A stretch of DNA of 42,224 nt from UBA922 sp964565405 (lineage in GTDB: Bacteria > Patescibacteriota > Patescibacteriia > Magasanikbacterales > UBA922). Where the stretch lies: the NCBI GenBank assembly GCA_964565405.1, contig CAZMEW010000008.1, forward strand, positions 1-42,224, written 5' to 3'. Below the pieces are notes generated by a model. It worked only from the letters and a program-made list of their open reading frames with translations, did no database searches and was not told the DNA's origin. Of the stretch, positions 34,549-42,224 are shown piece after piece; position 1 is the stretch's first letter, and every line of letters starts with the position of its first letter. The position numbers were made by a program, and so were the translations under genes.

Positions 34549-37500
34549 CTATTTGTTCTCAACCTTCACACTCACAAGCTTACTCACTCCCCCACCACCC
34601 ATCGTCACTCCATAGAGCACGTCTGAAGCATGCATGGTCACCCGATTGTGAGTGATGATAATAAACTGCGACTGATATGCAAGTTCAGTAAGAATCTTAG
34701 TGAATCGAAGCGTATTTGCTTCATCAAGCGCGGCTTCGACTTCATCAAGCAATACAAATGGCGAAGGATTCGTATGAAGAATAGCGCAAAGAAGCGCAAT
34801 CGATGTAAGTGTCCGTTCCCCACCTGAAAGTGCAGCAAGATTAGTAATCTTTTTGCCTGGAGGACATGCGATTACCTCAATACCTGCAAGCAAATCTTTT
34901 TTCTTCAGACTCTTCTTTTCAATTTCATCTTCAGATTCACTCTCCCTCGTGTGCGGATTAAGAAGAGACTCTTCTTCAGAATTCTCCTCAACCTTACCAT
35001 ACACTTCACTCAATTCTGCCTTACCACCTTCAAAGAGAATTGAAAAATATCGCGAGAATTCTTTTTTAATTTTTTTGAATGATTGTGAATGTTTCTTTTT
35101 CATGAGCGTGTCCAACTCTTCAATCATGGTGTAGAGATCTTCAGAAGCTTTTTTGAGATCATGAAGTTGTGTTTTCAATTCTTCATATCGAATATTAGTT
35201 TCTTGATATTCAGTAAGAACCTCAGTATCAATTCCACCAATGAGACTCAGGGTATATTTACCCTTTTCAATTTCTATCTTCGTTTCTTCAAGTGTGTGTG
35301 CAAGCTTAGGGATTCCTTTTGCAGCAATTGCCGCAAAAGACGTTTTCAATTCTACATATATCTCTTCATCCAGTCCTTCGCGGTGAGTGATGTGACGTGT
35401 TCGATCAACCTCGAGTGTATGACGCCGATCAGCCACCTGATTGAGCGATTGTTGTCTTGTCTGCATCTGATCCTGAAGAGCAAACACACGTTTCTGCTTT
35501 TCTTCTTCTTCCTGATTAAATTTCTGAATTCTTTTTTGTACCCCTTCGATCGCCTCTGAAATTTTTTCTATTTCTTGAACAATCAAATCTCGATCAGCTG
35601 AAAAACTTTTTACCATCTCCCCATATTCACCTTTACTCATACTCTGCACTTTCTGATCTTGTAATAATCGAGAAATATGTGCAGCATTCTCGTGTTCACG
35701 CTCTTCGAGAAGACGAAGTGATCGAGCAGCAATCTCTGCCTCTGCACGCAGATTAGCAGCCTCACCCCTGATTCGATCAATCTCAATTTCTAGTCCTGAT
35801 AATTTGGTTCGCGTCTGCTCTGATTCATGTCCTACATCATCAATTGAAGGTATAGATAACTGGGCAGCCTTCGCAGCAAAGGTGAGTCCATGTTTACGCG
35901 CATGACGATATCCACCTTTCATTGATCCGCTTGTCTCCATCACATCTCCCCCCAAAGTCACCATGCGGACTTTCCCGATCCCGATTTGTCTTGCAGTATC
36001 GATATCTTCAACAATCAGTGTGGAGCCAAACACATACGAAAAAATATGATCAAAAAGAGAATCATGGGACACAAGTTCCGACGCAAGTCCATACACACCA
36101 TGTCGATGTGTCAATGATTCAATATCCTGAGGCAGATATCGCGCTTTGATCGTATTAAGTGGCAAAAAAGTGGCAAATCCCAGATGATGATGCTTAAGGA
36201 ATTTTATACATTCTTCCGCAACCCGGTCATCTTCAACTACAATTGAGGCAAGATGCGCTGATGCAGCCACTTCAAGAGCCACGCGATACGTATCTTCTAC
36301 CTGTGCAAGTTCAGCCAATATACCATACACGACCCCTCCAAAAGACCCTCTCGGCTCACGAATAATCGCGCTAACAGCACGAAGTCCTTCAGAAGGAAGT
36401 GAGTCCCGATCTCGAACCATCTCTCGCATTGAATTCTCGAGGCGTATATATTCTTGTTGCAGACGAATACGTTCACGCTGCAATTCTTCTGCCTCAGAAA
36501 CTTTCTCTTGGGCAGCCTTTTGTAATATAGCAAGTTTCTTTTCACTTTCACGCTTATCTGAAACAATTAATTCACCTGCCTGTTGTAATTCGAGAATCTT
36601 ACTCTCAATCCAGGCAAGATTTTGTTTGCCTGCCTTTCCATATTCAGTCTCCAATCGTGCCTGTGCCACGGCACGATCTTTTTCAAGTTGATTTTTTTTC
36701 TGCTGAATTTCTCCTAATTCTTTTTGTAATTCATCAAATATTTCATTACGCGATTTTTCCTGCGCAATATGTGCAAGTTCTGTTTGAATTTCTTGCAAGT
36801 GCACAAGTTCCGCATGATAGGAAGCTTCAACAGTTTTCAATTCATTTTCTATAGTATCAATGGTGCGTTGTAGAGAAGAGTAGAGGGAACCATAATATCC
36901 TTCTTGTAATTCACGCAATGTTTTTTCAATCTCTTGACGTTGTTCCAATTTGCCCACCTGTCGTTTGAGTGATTTGAGACGAGGTTCGATCTCTACCATA
37001 ACGGCTTCAGCCTGGGTTATATTTTCTTCAGTACGAGCAAGCTTAAGAGATGCATGGTGGCGTTTGATTTGAAATTCTTTAATCCCTACTGCCTCATCGA
37101 AAAATTCTTTGCGTTCAGCAGCGGATTGTAATAATAACCGATCAATGGTTCCTTGTCCGATTACTGAATACGATCCTTGCCCGAATTGAGCACGTGCAAG
37201 TAAAATTTGCAAATCAACCAGCCTCACTTTGTTTCCGTTCAATACATATTCACTTTCACCAGATCGGTACAGACGACGAGAAATAGATAATTCTTCGTAC
37301 GGTACATCTGCGCGTTTATCGGAGTTATCAAATACGATCGCAACAGACGCCAGACTCATTTTTCCCTTTCCCTCTCCTCCTGCAAAAATAATATCTTCAC
37401 TTTTTTTACCGCGAAGGTTTTTCATGCTTTGTTCTCCCAATACCCAGCGGATAGCGTCAGCCACATTGCTCTTTCCACTTCCATTAGGACCCACAATCCC

Positions 37501-37602
37501 GGTAATTCCTTGTCTTCCATCAGTAGTCGGTTTTGGAAATTCAATAACCGTATGCTCGGCAAACGATTTAAATCCGTTTATTTCAATCCTCGTTACGTAC
37601 AT
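34549..37602 (-). CDS. smc: Chromosome segregation protein SMC
   Basis: 1017 residues, shorter than the usual ~1180. SMC forms the condensin ATPase with ScpA and ScpB. The N-terminal ATPase half has Walker A GIVGPNGSGKSNVADAI and RGKKSEDIIFAGG. Two coiled-coil arms flank a hinge domain (about residues 390-540; GVVYGILAELAQVEDTYRVA). The C-terminal half has the ABC signature LSGGERTLTSIALL and Walker B FVLLDEVEAALDEANT. The deficit lies in the coiled coils, so the arms should be shorter. The stop is TAG. Divergent from the DHH gene with 129 bp between. Confidence 0.96.
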   Translation of the reverse strand: MYVTRIEINGFKSFAEHTVIEFPKPTTDGRQGITGIVGPNGSGKSNVADAIRWVLGEQSMKNLRGKKSEDIIFAGGEGKGKMSLASVAIVFDNSDKRADVPYEELSISRRLYRSGESEYVLNGNKVRLVDLQILLARAQFGQGSYSVIGQGTIDRLLLQSAAERKEFFDEAVGIKEFQIKRHHASLKLARTEENITQAEAVMVEIEPRLKSLKRQVGKLEQRQEIEKTLRELQEGYYGSLYSSLQRTIDTIENELKTVEASYHAELVHLQEIQTELAHIAQEKSRNEIFDELQKELGEIQQKKNQLEKDRAVAQARLETEYGKAGKQNLAWIESKILELQQAGELIVSDKRESEKKLAILQKAAQEKVSEAEELQRERIRLQQEYIRLENSMREMVRDRDSLPSEGLRAVSAIIREPRGSFGGVVYGILAELAQVEDTYRVALEVAASAHLASIVVEDDRVAEECIKFLKHHHLGFATFLPLNTIKARYLPQDIESLTHRHGVYGLASELVSHDSLFDHIFSYVFGSTLIVEDIDTARQIGIGKVRMVTLGGDVMETSGSMKGGYRHARKHGLTFAAKAAQLSIPSIDDVGHESEQTRTKLSGLEIEIDRIRGEAANLRAEAEIAARSLRLLEEREHENAAHISRLLQDQKVQSMSKGEYGEMVKSFSADRDLIVQEIEKISEAIEGVQKRIQKFNQEEEEKQKRVFALQDQMQTRQQSLNQVADRRHTLEVDRTRHITHREGLDEEIYVELKTSFAAIAAKGIPKLAHTLEETKIEIEKGKYTLSLIGGIDTEVLTEYQETNIRYEELKTQLHDLKKASEDLYTMIEELDTLMKKKHSQSFKKIKKEFSRYFSILFEGGKAELSEVYGKVEENSEEESLLNPHTRESESEDEIEKKSLKKKDLLAGIEVIACPPGKKITNLAALSGGERTLTSIALLCAILHTNPSPFVLLDEVEAALDEANTLRFTKILTELAYQSQFIIITHNRVTMHASDVLYGVTMGGGGVSKLVSVKVENK

Positions 37603-37682
37603 AGTTATTAATTGAATCTACGATAGTGAACAATCGCCTTCTCGCTATACTCTTCCATATTATGAACTATATAATACCACCC

Positions 37683-37711
37683 TTGACAATAGAGGGCAAT
37701 CTGTATATACT
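37683..37711 (+). promoter_or_regulatory. Promoter of the DHH phosphoesterase gene
   Basis: TTGACA (37683-37688), 17-nt spacer, TATACT (37706-37711). A short leader of about 14 nt precedes the ATG at 37732, with no Shine-Dalgarno site. Confidence 0.8.
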
Positions 37712-37731
37712 CACGAGTTCTTGTAATCAGT

Positions 37732-38715
37732 ATGCCACAAAGAATATCAAAACAAATCCACGAGCTCTTCATGAAGAGCAAGACCATACGACTAATCCCG
37801 CACCAGAATCCTGATGGGGATGCCGTAGGAGCAGTAGCTGCACTTGGAACGTACTTAAAACAAAATCACAAAAATGTGGAAATTTTTTGCGTTACCGACG
37901 TGCCAAGCCAACTGCAGTTCATAACACTCATGGAAACCGCAACTTCAGATCCGAAAATATGGGATAATCCTTGTGATGTTATTGTTGTATGTGATTCTGG
38001 AGATGCGGTATACGCAGGCGTGGATTCCTATCTCAAAAATAACAAAAATACCCCAGTCGTAGTAATTGACCATCACGCACACAACGCGCGGTTTGGTAAT
38101 ATCAATCTGGTAGTCCCCGAAAATTCTTCAACATGTGAAATACTGTATGAATATTTCAACTACAATAAAATATCAATAACCCCAGATATGGCGACTGCGT
38201 TATTGTGTGGAATCATGTATGATACAGGCTCATTCACCAACGGAGCAACATCAAAAAAAAGTCTCTCAATTGGAGGAGCTCTCGTAAAAGCTGGTGGCGC
38301 CTTAAAAAAGGTGGTTCGATACCTATACAAAGATAAGCATGTAAATACACTCAGATTATGGGGTAGAGCGCTTAGTAATCTGGTGCATGACACAGACCTC
38401 GATATTGTATATATGCATATTACCCTAGAAGACATGTTAAGTTGTGGAGTAGATGATGATAGCGCGAACGGTGTAGCAAACTTCATGAGTATATTAAAAG
38501 ATGGTAGGATACATATAGTATTCCGTGAAAAACCCGATGGTATGGTCAAAGTGAGTATGAGAACCAAAAGAGATGATACAGATGTGGCACAAGTCGCAAA
38601 AGAATTTGGAGGTGGTGGACACAAAAAAGCAGCGGGATTTACGATACAGGCACCAATCAAACAAACCTACGAACACATCCTCCCTGTCTTGAATAAATAC
38701 TTCAAAAAGGTATAA
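37732..38715 (+). CDS. DHH/DHHA1 phosphoesterase (NrnA-like)
   Basis: 327 residues, the size of NrnA/DHH subfamily 1 enzymes that hydrolyse nano-RNA, pAp or cyclic dinucleotides. Motifs in order: HQNPDGDAVG (motif I), DVIVVCDSGD (II), VVIDHHAHN (DHH, III), GIMYDTGSFTN (IV) and the C-terminal DHHA1 substrate-binding loop FGGGGHKKAAGF. All metal-binding residues are in place, so it should be active. The exact substrate cannot be read from sequence. Its own terminator follows. It precedes clpP on the same strand. Confidence 0.92.
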   Translation: MPQRISKQIHELFMKSKTIRLIPHQNPDGDAVGAVAALGTYLKQNHKNVEIFCVTDVPSQLQFITLMETATSDPKIWDNPCDVIVVCDSGDAVYAGVDSYLKNNKNTPVVVIDHHAHNARFGNINLVVPENSSTCEILYEYFNYNKISITPDMATALLCGIMYDTGSFTNGATSKKSLSIGGALVKAGGALKKVVRYLYKDKHVNTLRLWGRALSNLVHDTDLDIVYMHITLEDMLSCGVDDDSANGVANFMSILKDGRIHIVFREKPDGMVKVSMRTKRDDTDVAQVAKEFGGGGHKKAAGFTIQAPIKQTYEHILPVLNKYFKKV

Positions 38716-38716
38716 T
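38689..38716 (+). promoter_or_regulatory. Promoter of clpP overlapping a terminator
   Basis: TTGAAT (38689-38694), 16-nt spacer, TATAAT (38711-38716). The predicted start near 38723 falls inside the 5' arm of the terminator hairpin, so clpP transcripts would carry only half of it and escape termination. Confidence 0.6.
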
Positions 38717-38717
38717 G

Positions 38718-38743
38718 GGATACACTATCGTGTATCCTTTTTT
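38718..38743 (+). terminator. Terminator of the DHH phosphoesterase gene
   Basis: GGATACAC-TATC-GTGTATCC followed by six T. It begins 2 nt after the stop codon. Confidence 0.9.
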
Positions 38744-38764
38744 ATTCACAATCTAGTACACACT

Positions 38765-39355
38765 ATGGATATCAAATCACAAATCCTTATTCCAACCGTT
38801 ATCGAGAAAACCACGTACGGCGAGCGTGCATACGATATTTACTCAAGATTACTCAAAGATCGTATTATATTTATCGGCACGGCAATTGATGACCATGTCG
38901 CAAATATTGTAGTTGCCCAGCTTCTGTTCCTTGCAAACCAAGACCCTGAGCAGGATATCAAGCTCTACATCAACTCCCCTGGTGGATCAGTGACTGCCGG
39001 TCTTGCGATCTATGACACTATGCAATTTATAGAGCCAAAAGTTTCAACCATTTGTATTGGTATGGCAGCAAGTATGGCATCGGTTCTTCTTGCAGCAGGA
39101 GAAAAGGGCAAGCGATTCTGTCTTCCAAACAGTGAAGTCATGATCCATCAGGTCATGGGCGGAGCTCAGGGACAAGCAAGTGATATTCAGATTCATGCCG
39201 AGCGTATTGTAAAAATGAAAAAACACTTGAATGAAATACTTGCGAAACATTCAGGACAAAAACTTGAAAAAGTCGAAAAAGATGCTGATCGTGATTATTT
39301 CATGGGAGCGCATGAAGCAGTTACCTATGGATTGGTAGATAAAGTAATTGAATAA
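38765..39355 (+). CDS. clpP: ATP-dependent Clp protease proteolytic subunit
   Basis: 196 residues, full length. ClpP forms the tetradecameric serine protease chamber fed by ClpX/ClpC. The catalytic serine (S103) is in CIGMAASMASVLLAAG, the histidine (H128) in EVMIHQVMGG, and the aspartate in the KDADRDYFM segment. Start MDIKSQILIP has little or no propeptide. Its promoter overlaps the preceding terminator. No clpX is next to it. Confidence 0.97.
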   Translation: MDIKSQILIPTVIEKTTYGERAYDIYSRLLKDRIIFIGTAIDDHVANIVVAQLLFLANQDPEQDIKLYINSPGGSVTAGLAIYDTMQFIEPKVSTICIGMAASMASVLLAAGEKGKRFCLPNSEVMIHQVMGGAQGQASDIQIHAERIVKMKKHLNEILAKHSGQKLEKVEKDADRDYFMGAHEAVTYGLVDKVIE

Positions 39356-39364
39356 ATGTATATA

Positions 39365-39394
39365 AATAAAAATCCCCCCGAAGGGGGATTTTTT
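39365..39394. terminator. Bidirectional terminator of clpP and the candidate ncRNA
   Basis: ATCCCCC-CGAA-GGGGGAT (39372-39389) has six T on the plus side and five T followed by ATTTA on the minus side. It therefore ends clpP (+) and the non-coding RNA candidate (-). Confidence 0.9.
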
Positions 39395-39581
39395 ATAGTT
39401 AAGGATTGAACCTTACCCGTACCAAGAAGATATGTGAAAGGAGAAGACGAGCCGAAGCCTGAACTTTCCTTCTACATATCCCCATGCTTGTCGTGGTACA
39501 GGTAGTGTGTATCGAATCTTTCAAGACGCACTACCTGCACGCGAATTTGTAACTCTGTTACGCAGCTTTCTAGTACGTAAC
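39366..39581 (-). ncRNA. Candidate structured non-coding RNA, family not recognised
   Basis: A consensus promoter (39587-39615) and an intrinsic terminator bound a ~215-nt transcript with no plausible reading frame. Predicted helices from the 5' end: GTTACG/CGTAAC (39576-39581 with 39557-39562); a 12-bp hairpin (39526-39537 with 39499-39510, one G-U); a long hairpin closed by GTACCA/TGGTAC (39494-39499 with 39419-39424), with inner stem GATATGT/ACATATC (39474-39480 with 39429-39435) and an apical stem rich in GAAGGA/TCCTTTC; then a small T-arm-like hairpin (39400-39415). I could not match the conserved cores of RNase P, SRP, tmRNA or 6S RNA. GAAGGAAAGTTC faintly recalls an RNase P segment but the rest does not fit. 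Confidence 0.6.
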
Positions 39582-39586
39582 GACAT

Positions 39587-39615
39587 ATAGTACCACAGAT
39601 AACATATTTTGTCAA
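39587..39615 (-). promoter_or_regulatory. Promoter of the candidate ncRNA
   Basis: Minus strand: perfect TTGACA (39615-39610), 17-nt spacer, TACTAT (39592-39587). The predicted start is near 39580, exactly at the first helix. Confidence 0.8.
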
Positions 39616-39636
39616 GACCTAGACACCGAATAACAC

Positions 39637-39664
39637 AAAAAATGGCTTATTTAAGCCATTTTTA
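39637..39664. terminator. Terminator of the VanW-family gene
   Basis: AATGGCTT-ATTT-AAGCCATT is flanked by five or six A/T on each side. On the minus strand it ends the VanW gene and isolates the ncRNA promoter downstream. Confidence 0.85.
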
Positions 39665-39682
39665 AAGTGTATAACTACGTAC

Positions 39683-41689
39683 TTAGCCCTCCACTGGAAT
39701 ACTCTCTTCAGAAGTGGGAGGTAGAGACACTCCTCCACCATCCTCAGTGCCAAACAAGCCGTCGTCAGGAGAACCACCCTCTACTCCCTCTTCACTCGGA
39801 AGTGCTTTTCCAACCAAACATGTTTCAGGTAACGGGCGATAATAACTTGAATATACTATTTCTTTTTTCTCACCATCCGGCATTTCACGGACATATGTAA
39901 AATAGGCTTCAGCACCAGGATACGCATGCTGACATTCTTTCTTCCCTGGTGGTAATTCACTTGTTTCAATTGTTTTGGCAGGACCGACCGGAATTTTCCG
40001 AACCAGTGTTGGAGGAATATAATACCCCTTGCGCCCATCACTCGTACCCCATAGAGTAAAATATAGATCACCCGTCGTGTTATTTAATTCAGACGTGATA
40101 AGGATATGATGCCCCGTGTCATTAATAAACTTAAAATCTGTTCCAGGATCATAAATAGTCGCATCAGTTCCCGGGTTACCATTGGTAAGATCATTGTAAT
40201 AAGAAATCATGAGCGAATGATTTCGTCTCTGAGTAATTTCTAATCCTGAATTCATTGCGGCTCGAAACATAGTGGTACCGATCTGACAAAGCCCTCCCCC
40301 AATCTCAGGAACCAATCGATCCCCCTTAATTGCAAGTTCGGGTAAATATCCGCCAGCAAGGGTGAATGGTTTCAGTGCATTGAGTAATGAAAATTCTTCG
40401 CCTGGCTTAATAATAAGTCCATCAAGTTTATCAAATGCAGCATGTCGAATATTTTTATATCGATTTCCAGGGCTACCCTTAAAGACGGATCTCCCCACCC
40501 CCAGAACCTCAGTAATACCTAGGTCATTCACATCACCCGTTTTGATTTGAGGCTCGACTTCTTTGGTGACTACAGAAATCGTCTGTGTAGAGGTCGCCGT
40601 ATCAAATCTTCCACCGAATTTCTGCTGTAATAATTCATAAGTTTTGTCTACGTCAACAGTGACTCCAGGATGAGAGCCTTGGAATTCGGTAACTTTTTTA
40701 TCATCACCAATAGTAAATTTTGCGTTTTGAGGAGCGATGTCGACTGCGGGGGCAACAGTATTACGAAGATAACTATACGTAGATGAGGGGGCGAGTCTAA
40801 ATACGAATTGATTTTGAGAATTTTTCTCCACATCTATCATGCGCGACAATAATGCCGAGGTTAATTTCCAGCTATATTGTCGCTTAGTCGACGAATTGAA
40901 GTATTCAATCGACAGCGCCCCTTCATCAAATGCATCGGGTAGGGTATCAATAATACCTTCGACATCAGATTCTGTGACTTCAGGATCTGTTTCAGTAGTC
41001 TCAAGATAAATATGGGGCTGTTCCAGATGCGACCAACTTTGTTTAACAGTATCAGAAATATAGTCATAATTAAGTGCAGTACCCCGAGTAGAAGAAGTGA
41101 TAACATATTTCAATGGAGATACTGAACTAATCTTTACCCCAGCATTAATCATAGGAGTAATGTACTCCGCCATACTTTTATCGATCTCAAGAAACAGCTT
41201 ATCTTCGTAATAGGTAAGATTATCTATCGTAACTTGGGGGTGAGAAATGAGCGAGTGAAGTGCTCTGAAAGAATCAATAAAAATATTCCCAGTCTTTCCC
41301 TGTATGACCAAGGCCTCAGCAGCACGAGGAGGATCAATTTCCACAAATTCAGTAACCGTTTCTTCACTCAGTGACTGAGGTGGATACACAATAAAACTCT
41401 TAGTGCTTGTGCCCGCCACAAAACTCACAGAGATTCCTTGCGCCAAAAGTTTGCCATGCATATCTCCAATAAAGGCACTCAGTTCACTTTGCGTCATACC
41501 TCCAATATCAAATGTCCCAATCCGTGTTCCAGGCAACACTCGGTCTCTAAAAGATTCTCCGTAGGCAATACCAATACCAAAGATGCCGCACAAAAATGCA
41601 ATCGTAATCGAAGCAATAATTACTACTCTCTTATTTGATCTCGTCTGCGGATCAAGCATATTTGGTTTTGGAACATCTACCACGCTCAT
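39683..41689 (-). CDS. VanW-family protein with peptidoglycan-binding-like domains
   Basis: 668 residues. One N-terminal membrane helix (VVIIASITIAFLCGIFGIGI, about 22-44) leads to an extracellular part: a region beginning RVLPGTRIGTFDIGGMTQSE (PF12229-like, two copies over about 50-360), then the VanW domain from about residue 395 (NIRHAAFDKLDGLIIKPGEE; GGGLCQIGTTMFRAAMNSGL; RRNHSLMISYY). The C-terminal tail is Pro/Ser/Glu-rich. VanW proteins occur with vancomycin-resistance genes and widely in wall-related proteins, but their activity is not known. It follows the hsp20 gene by 4 nt. Confidence 0.9.
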   Translation of the reverse strand: MSVVDVPKPNMLDPQTRSNKRVVIIASITIAFLCGIFGIGIAYGESFRDRVLPGTRIGTFDIGGMTQSELSAFIGDMHGKLLAQGISVSFVAGTSTKSFIVYPPQSLSEETVTEFVEIDPPRAAEALVIQGKTGNIFIDSFRALHSLISHPQVTIDNLTYYEDKLFLEIDKSMAEYITPMINAGVKISSVSPLKYVITSSTRGTALNYDYISDTVKQSWSHLEQPHIYLETTETDPEVTESDVEGIIDTLPDAFDEGALSIEYFNSSTKRQYSWKLTSALLSRMIDVEKNSQNQFVFRLAPSSTYSYLRNTVAPAVDIAPQNAKFTIGDDKKVTEFQGSHPGVTVDVDKTYELLQQKFGGRFDTATSTQTISVVTKEVEPQIKTGDVNDLGITEVLGVGRSVFKGSPGNRYKNIRHAAFDKLDGLIIKPGEEFSLLNALKPFTLAGGYLPELAIKGDRLVPEIGGGLCQIGTTMFRAAMNSGLEITQRRNHSLMISYYNDLTNGNPGTDATIYDPGTDFKFINDTGHHILITSELNNTTGDLYFTLWGTSDGRKGYYIPPTLVRKIPVGPAKTIETSELPPGKKECQHAYPGAEAYFTYVREMPDGEKKEIVYSSYYRPLPETCLVGKALPSEEGVEGGSPDDGLFGTEDGGGVSLPPTSEESIPVEG

Positions 41690-41693
41690 ATAA

Positions 41694-42155
41694 TTATTCT
41701 TCTACAATTTCAACAGAAATTTTACGATCACGGGTTCGTTTGGGCACTGAAATCTCGAGTATACCATTCTTATATCTTGCTCGAGCAAGATCACCATTTA
41801 CTTCGACCGGAAGCACGATAGTCCGTGAAAAATGACCCCAAAAACATTCGCTATGATAAAAATCAATCTGCGGTTTCATCGCGACAGGATTGATGCGCTC
41901 CCCTCTCAAAGTCAAAAGATCATTATGAATATATATCTCAATGCGGTCAGGTGCTGCGCCCGCAACAGTTGAGACTATATACACCATAGTATCATCATGA
42001 GATACATCTACGGATAATTTCCCCTCTTCAAAATTAGCGCTCCAGTCAGATTCTTGAGTATTAAAAGAAGCGGGGGTGGCTGCTGCCTCGACCTCACCGC
42101 TTGAGACATGCTCAAGAACCATAGCAAAAGAAGGAGAAGTATATTTTCGCTTCAT
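41694..42155 (-). CDS. Small heat-shock protein, Hsp20 family
   Basis: 153 residues from the ATG at 42155; an upstream ATG would add 12 residues but would lie over the promoter. The alpha-crystallin domain (about 58-150) is seen in LSVDVSHDDTMVYIVSTVAG, DLLTLRGERINP, the ECFWGHFSRTIVLPVEVNGD segment and the C-terminal ARYKNGILEISVPKR; a short hydrophobic IVEE tail replaces the usual I-x-I. It is an ATP-independent holdase for unfolding proteins. First gene of an operon with the VanW gene; -10 box 9 nt upstream. Confidence 0.92.
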   Translation of the reverse strand: MKRKYTSPSFAMVLEHVSSGEVEAAATPASFNTQESDWSANFEEGKLSVDVSHDDTMVYIVSTVAGAAPDRIEIYIHNDLLTLRGERINPVAMKPQIDFYHSECFWGHFSRTIVLPVEVNGDLARARYKNGILEISVPKRTRDRKISVEIVEE

Positions 42156-42164
42156 ACTAGGGAA

Positions 42165-42193
42165 AGTATACAAACTATACGCAAATTGCACAA
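42165..42193 (-). promoter_or_regulatory. Promoter of hsp20, probably leaderless
   Basis: Minus strand: TTGTGC (42193-42188), 17-nt spacer, TATACT (42170-42165). The ATG starts 9 nt after the -10 box and lacks a Shine-Dalgarno site. No CIRCE-type inverted repeat is visible. Confidence 0.55.
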
Positions 42194-42224
42194 TAGGGTA
42201 ACCGTGGTTGACTTCAATATGTTT

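Noticed and set aside
39366..39581. RNase P or tmRNA at the ncRNA locus
   Set aside because: The transcript is too short and lacks the RNase P partner segment (ACAGAA-type) and the tmRNA acceptor and tag-coding features; only a short GGAAAG-like match is present.

Overview
The window looks like a scaffold from an uncultivated ultra-small bacterium of the Candidate Phyla Radiation (Patescibacteria), probably Parcubacteria-like. The reasons are AT-rich DNA (roughly 40% GC by eye), compact gene order, few Shine-Dalgarno sites, and very large surface proteins built on a type IV secretion pilin-like membrane module fused to Ig/IPT, LamG, cysteine-rich and BACON domains. Three N-runs (13825-13924, 15004-15103, 33244-33253) show it is a scaffold of joined contigs. 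The phylum call is an inference from gene content; there is no rRNA here.

Layout. 1-216: window edge and tRNA-Glu. 285-546: a small GC-rich membrane protein gene. 675-1727: tsaD. 1778-5260: the replicative polymerase gene dnaE, interrupted by one in-frame TAG at 4256-4258. 5414-6148: a GC-rich gene of unknown function with clustered Cys/His residues. 6298-7472: an MGMT-type repair protein, a small membrane protein and nrdR. 7557-10282: division genes ftsZ and ftsA, each with its own promoter and terminator. 10313-13469: dgkA, ybeY and three membrane proteins with calcium-binding thrombospondin-type-3-like repeats, apparently one operon. 13552-29557: three giant exported proteins (vWA/BACON, a 2659-residue mosaic, and a 758-residue Ig-like protein). 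They lie downstream of rpsU and yqeY with no visible terminator between. 30364-32465: hisS and lepB. 32568-33052: tRNA-Ile and an unusual tRNA-Val locus nested inside tRNA-like fragments. 33102-34515: khpA (plus a second partial copy behind a gap), rpsP and a small broken gene. 34549-37602: smc. 37732-39355: a DHH phosphoesterase and clpP on the plus strand. 39366-39581: a candidate structured non-coding RNA with a consensus promoter and terminator. 39683-42155: a VanW-family protein and a small heat-shock protein.

Most genes are housekeeping: replication and chromosome upkeep (dnaE, smc), division (ftsZ, ftsA), translation (tsaD, hisS, rpsU, rpsP, ybeY, tRNAs), proteolysis and export (clpP, lepB). 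The accessory part is the 16-kb surface block plus the calcium-binding membrane proteins, which together could form an envelope or attachment system. Promoters follow a strict sigma-70 pattern (TTGACA-like, 16-17 nt, TATACT-like). In three genes the -10 box lies only 9-10 nt before the ATG, which suggests leaderless mRNAs.

Most worth a second look: the nested tRNA-Val locus, the non-coding RNA near 39.4-39.6 kb, the pilin-module giant proteins, the TAG inside dnaE, the GC-rich Cys/His protein, and the repeat-caused assembly gaps whose contents can be partly predicted.
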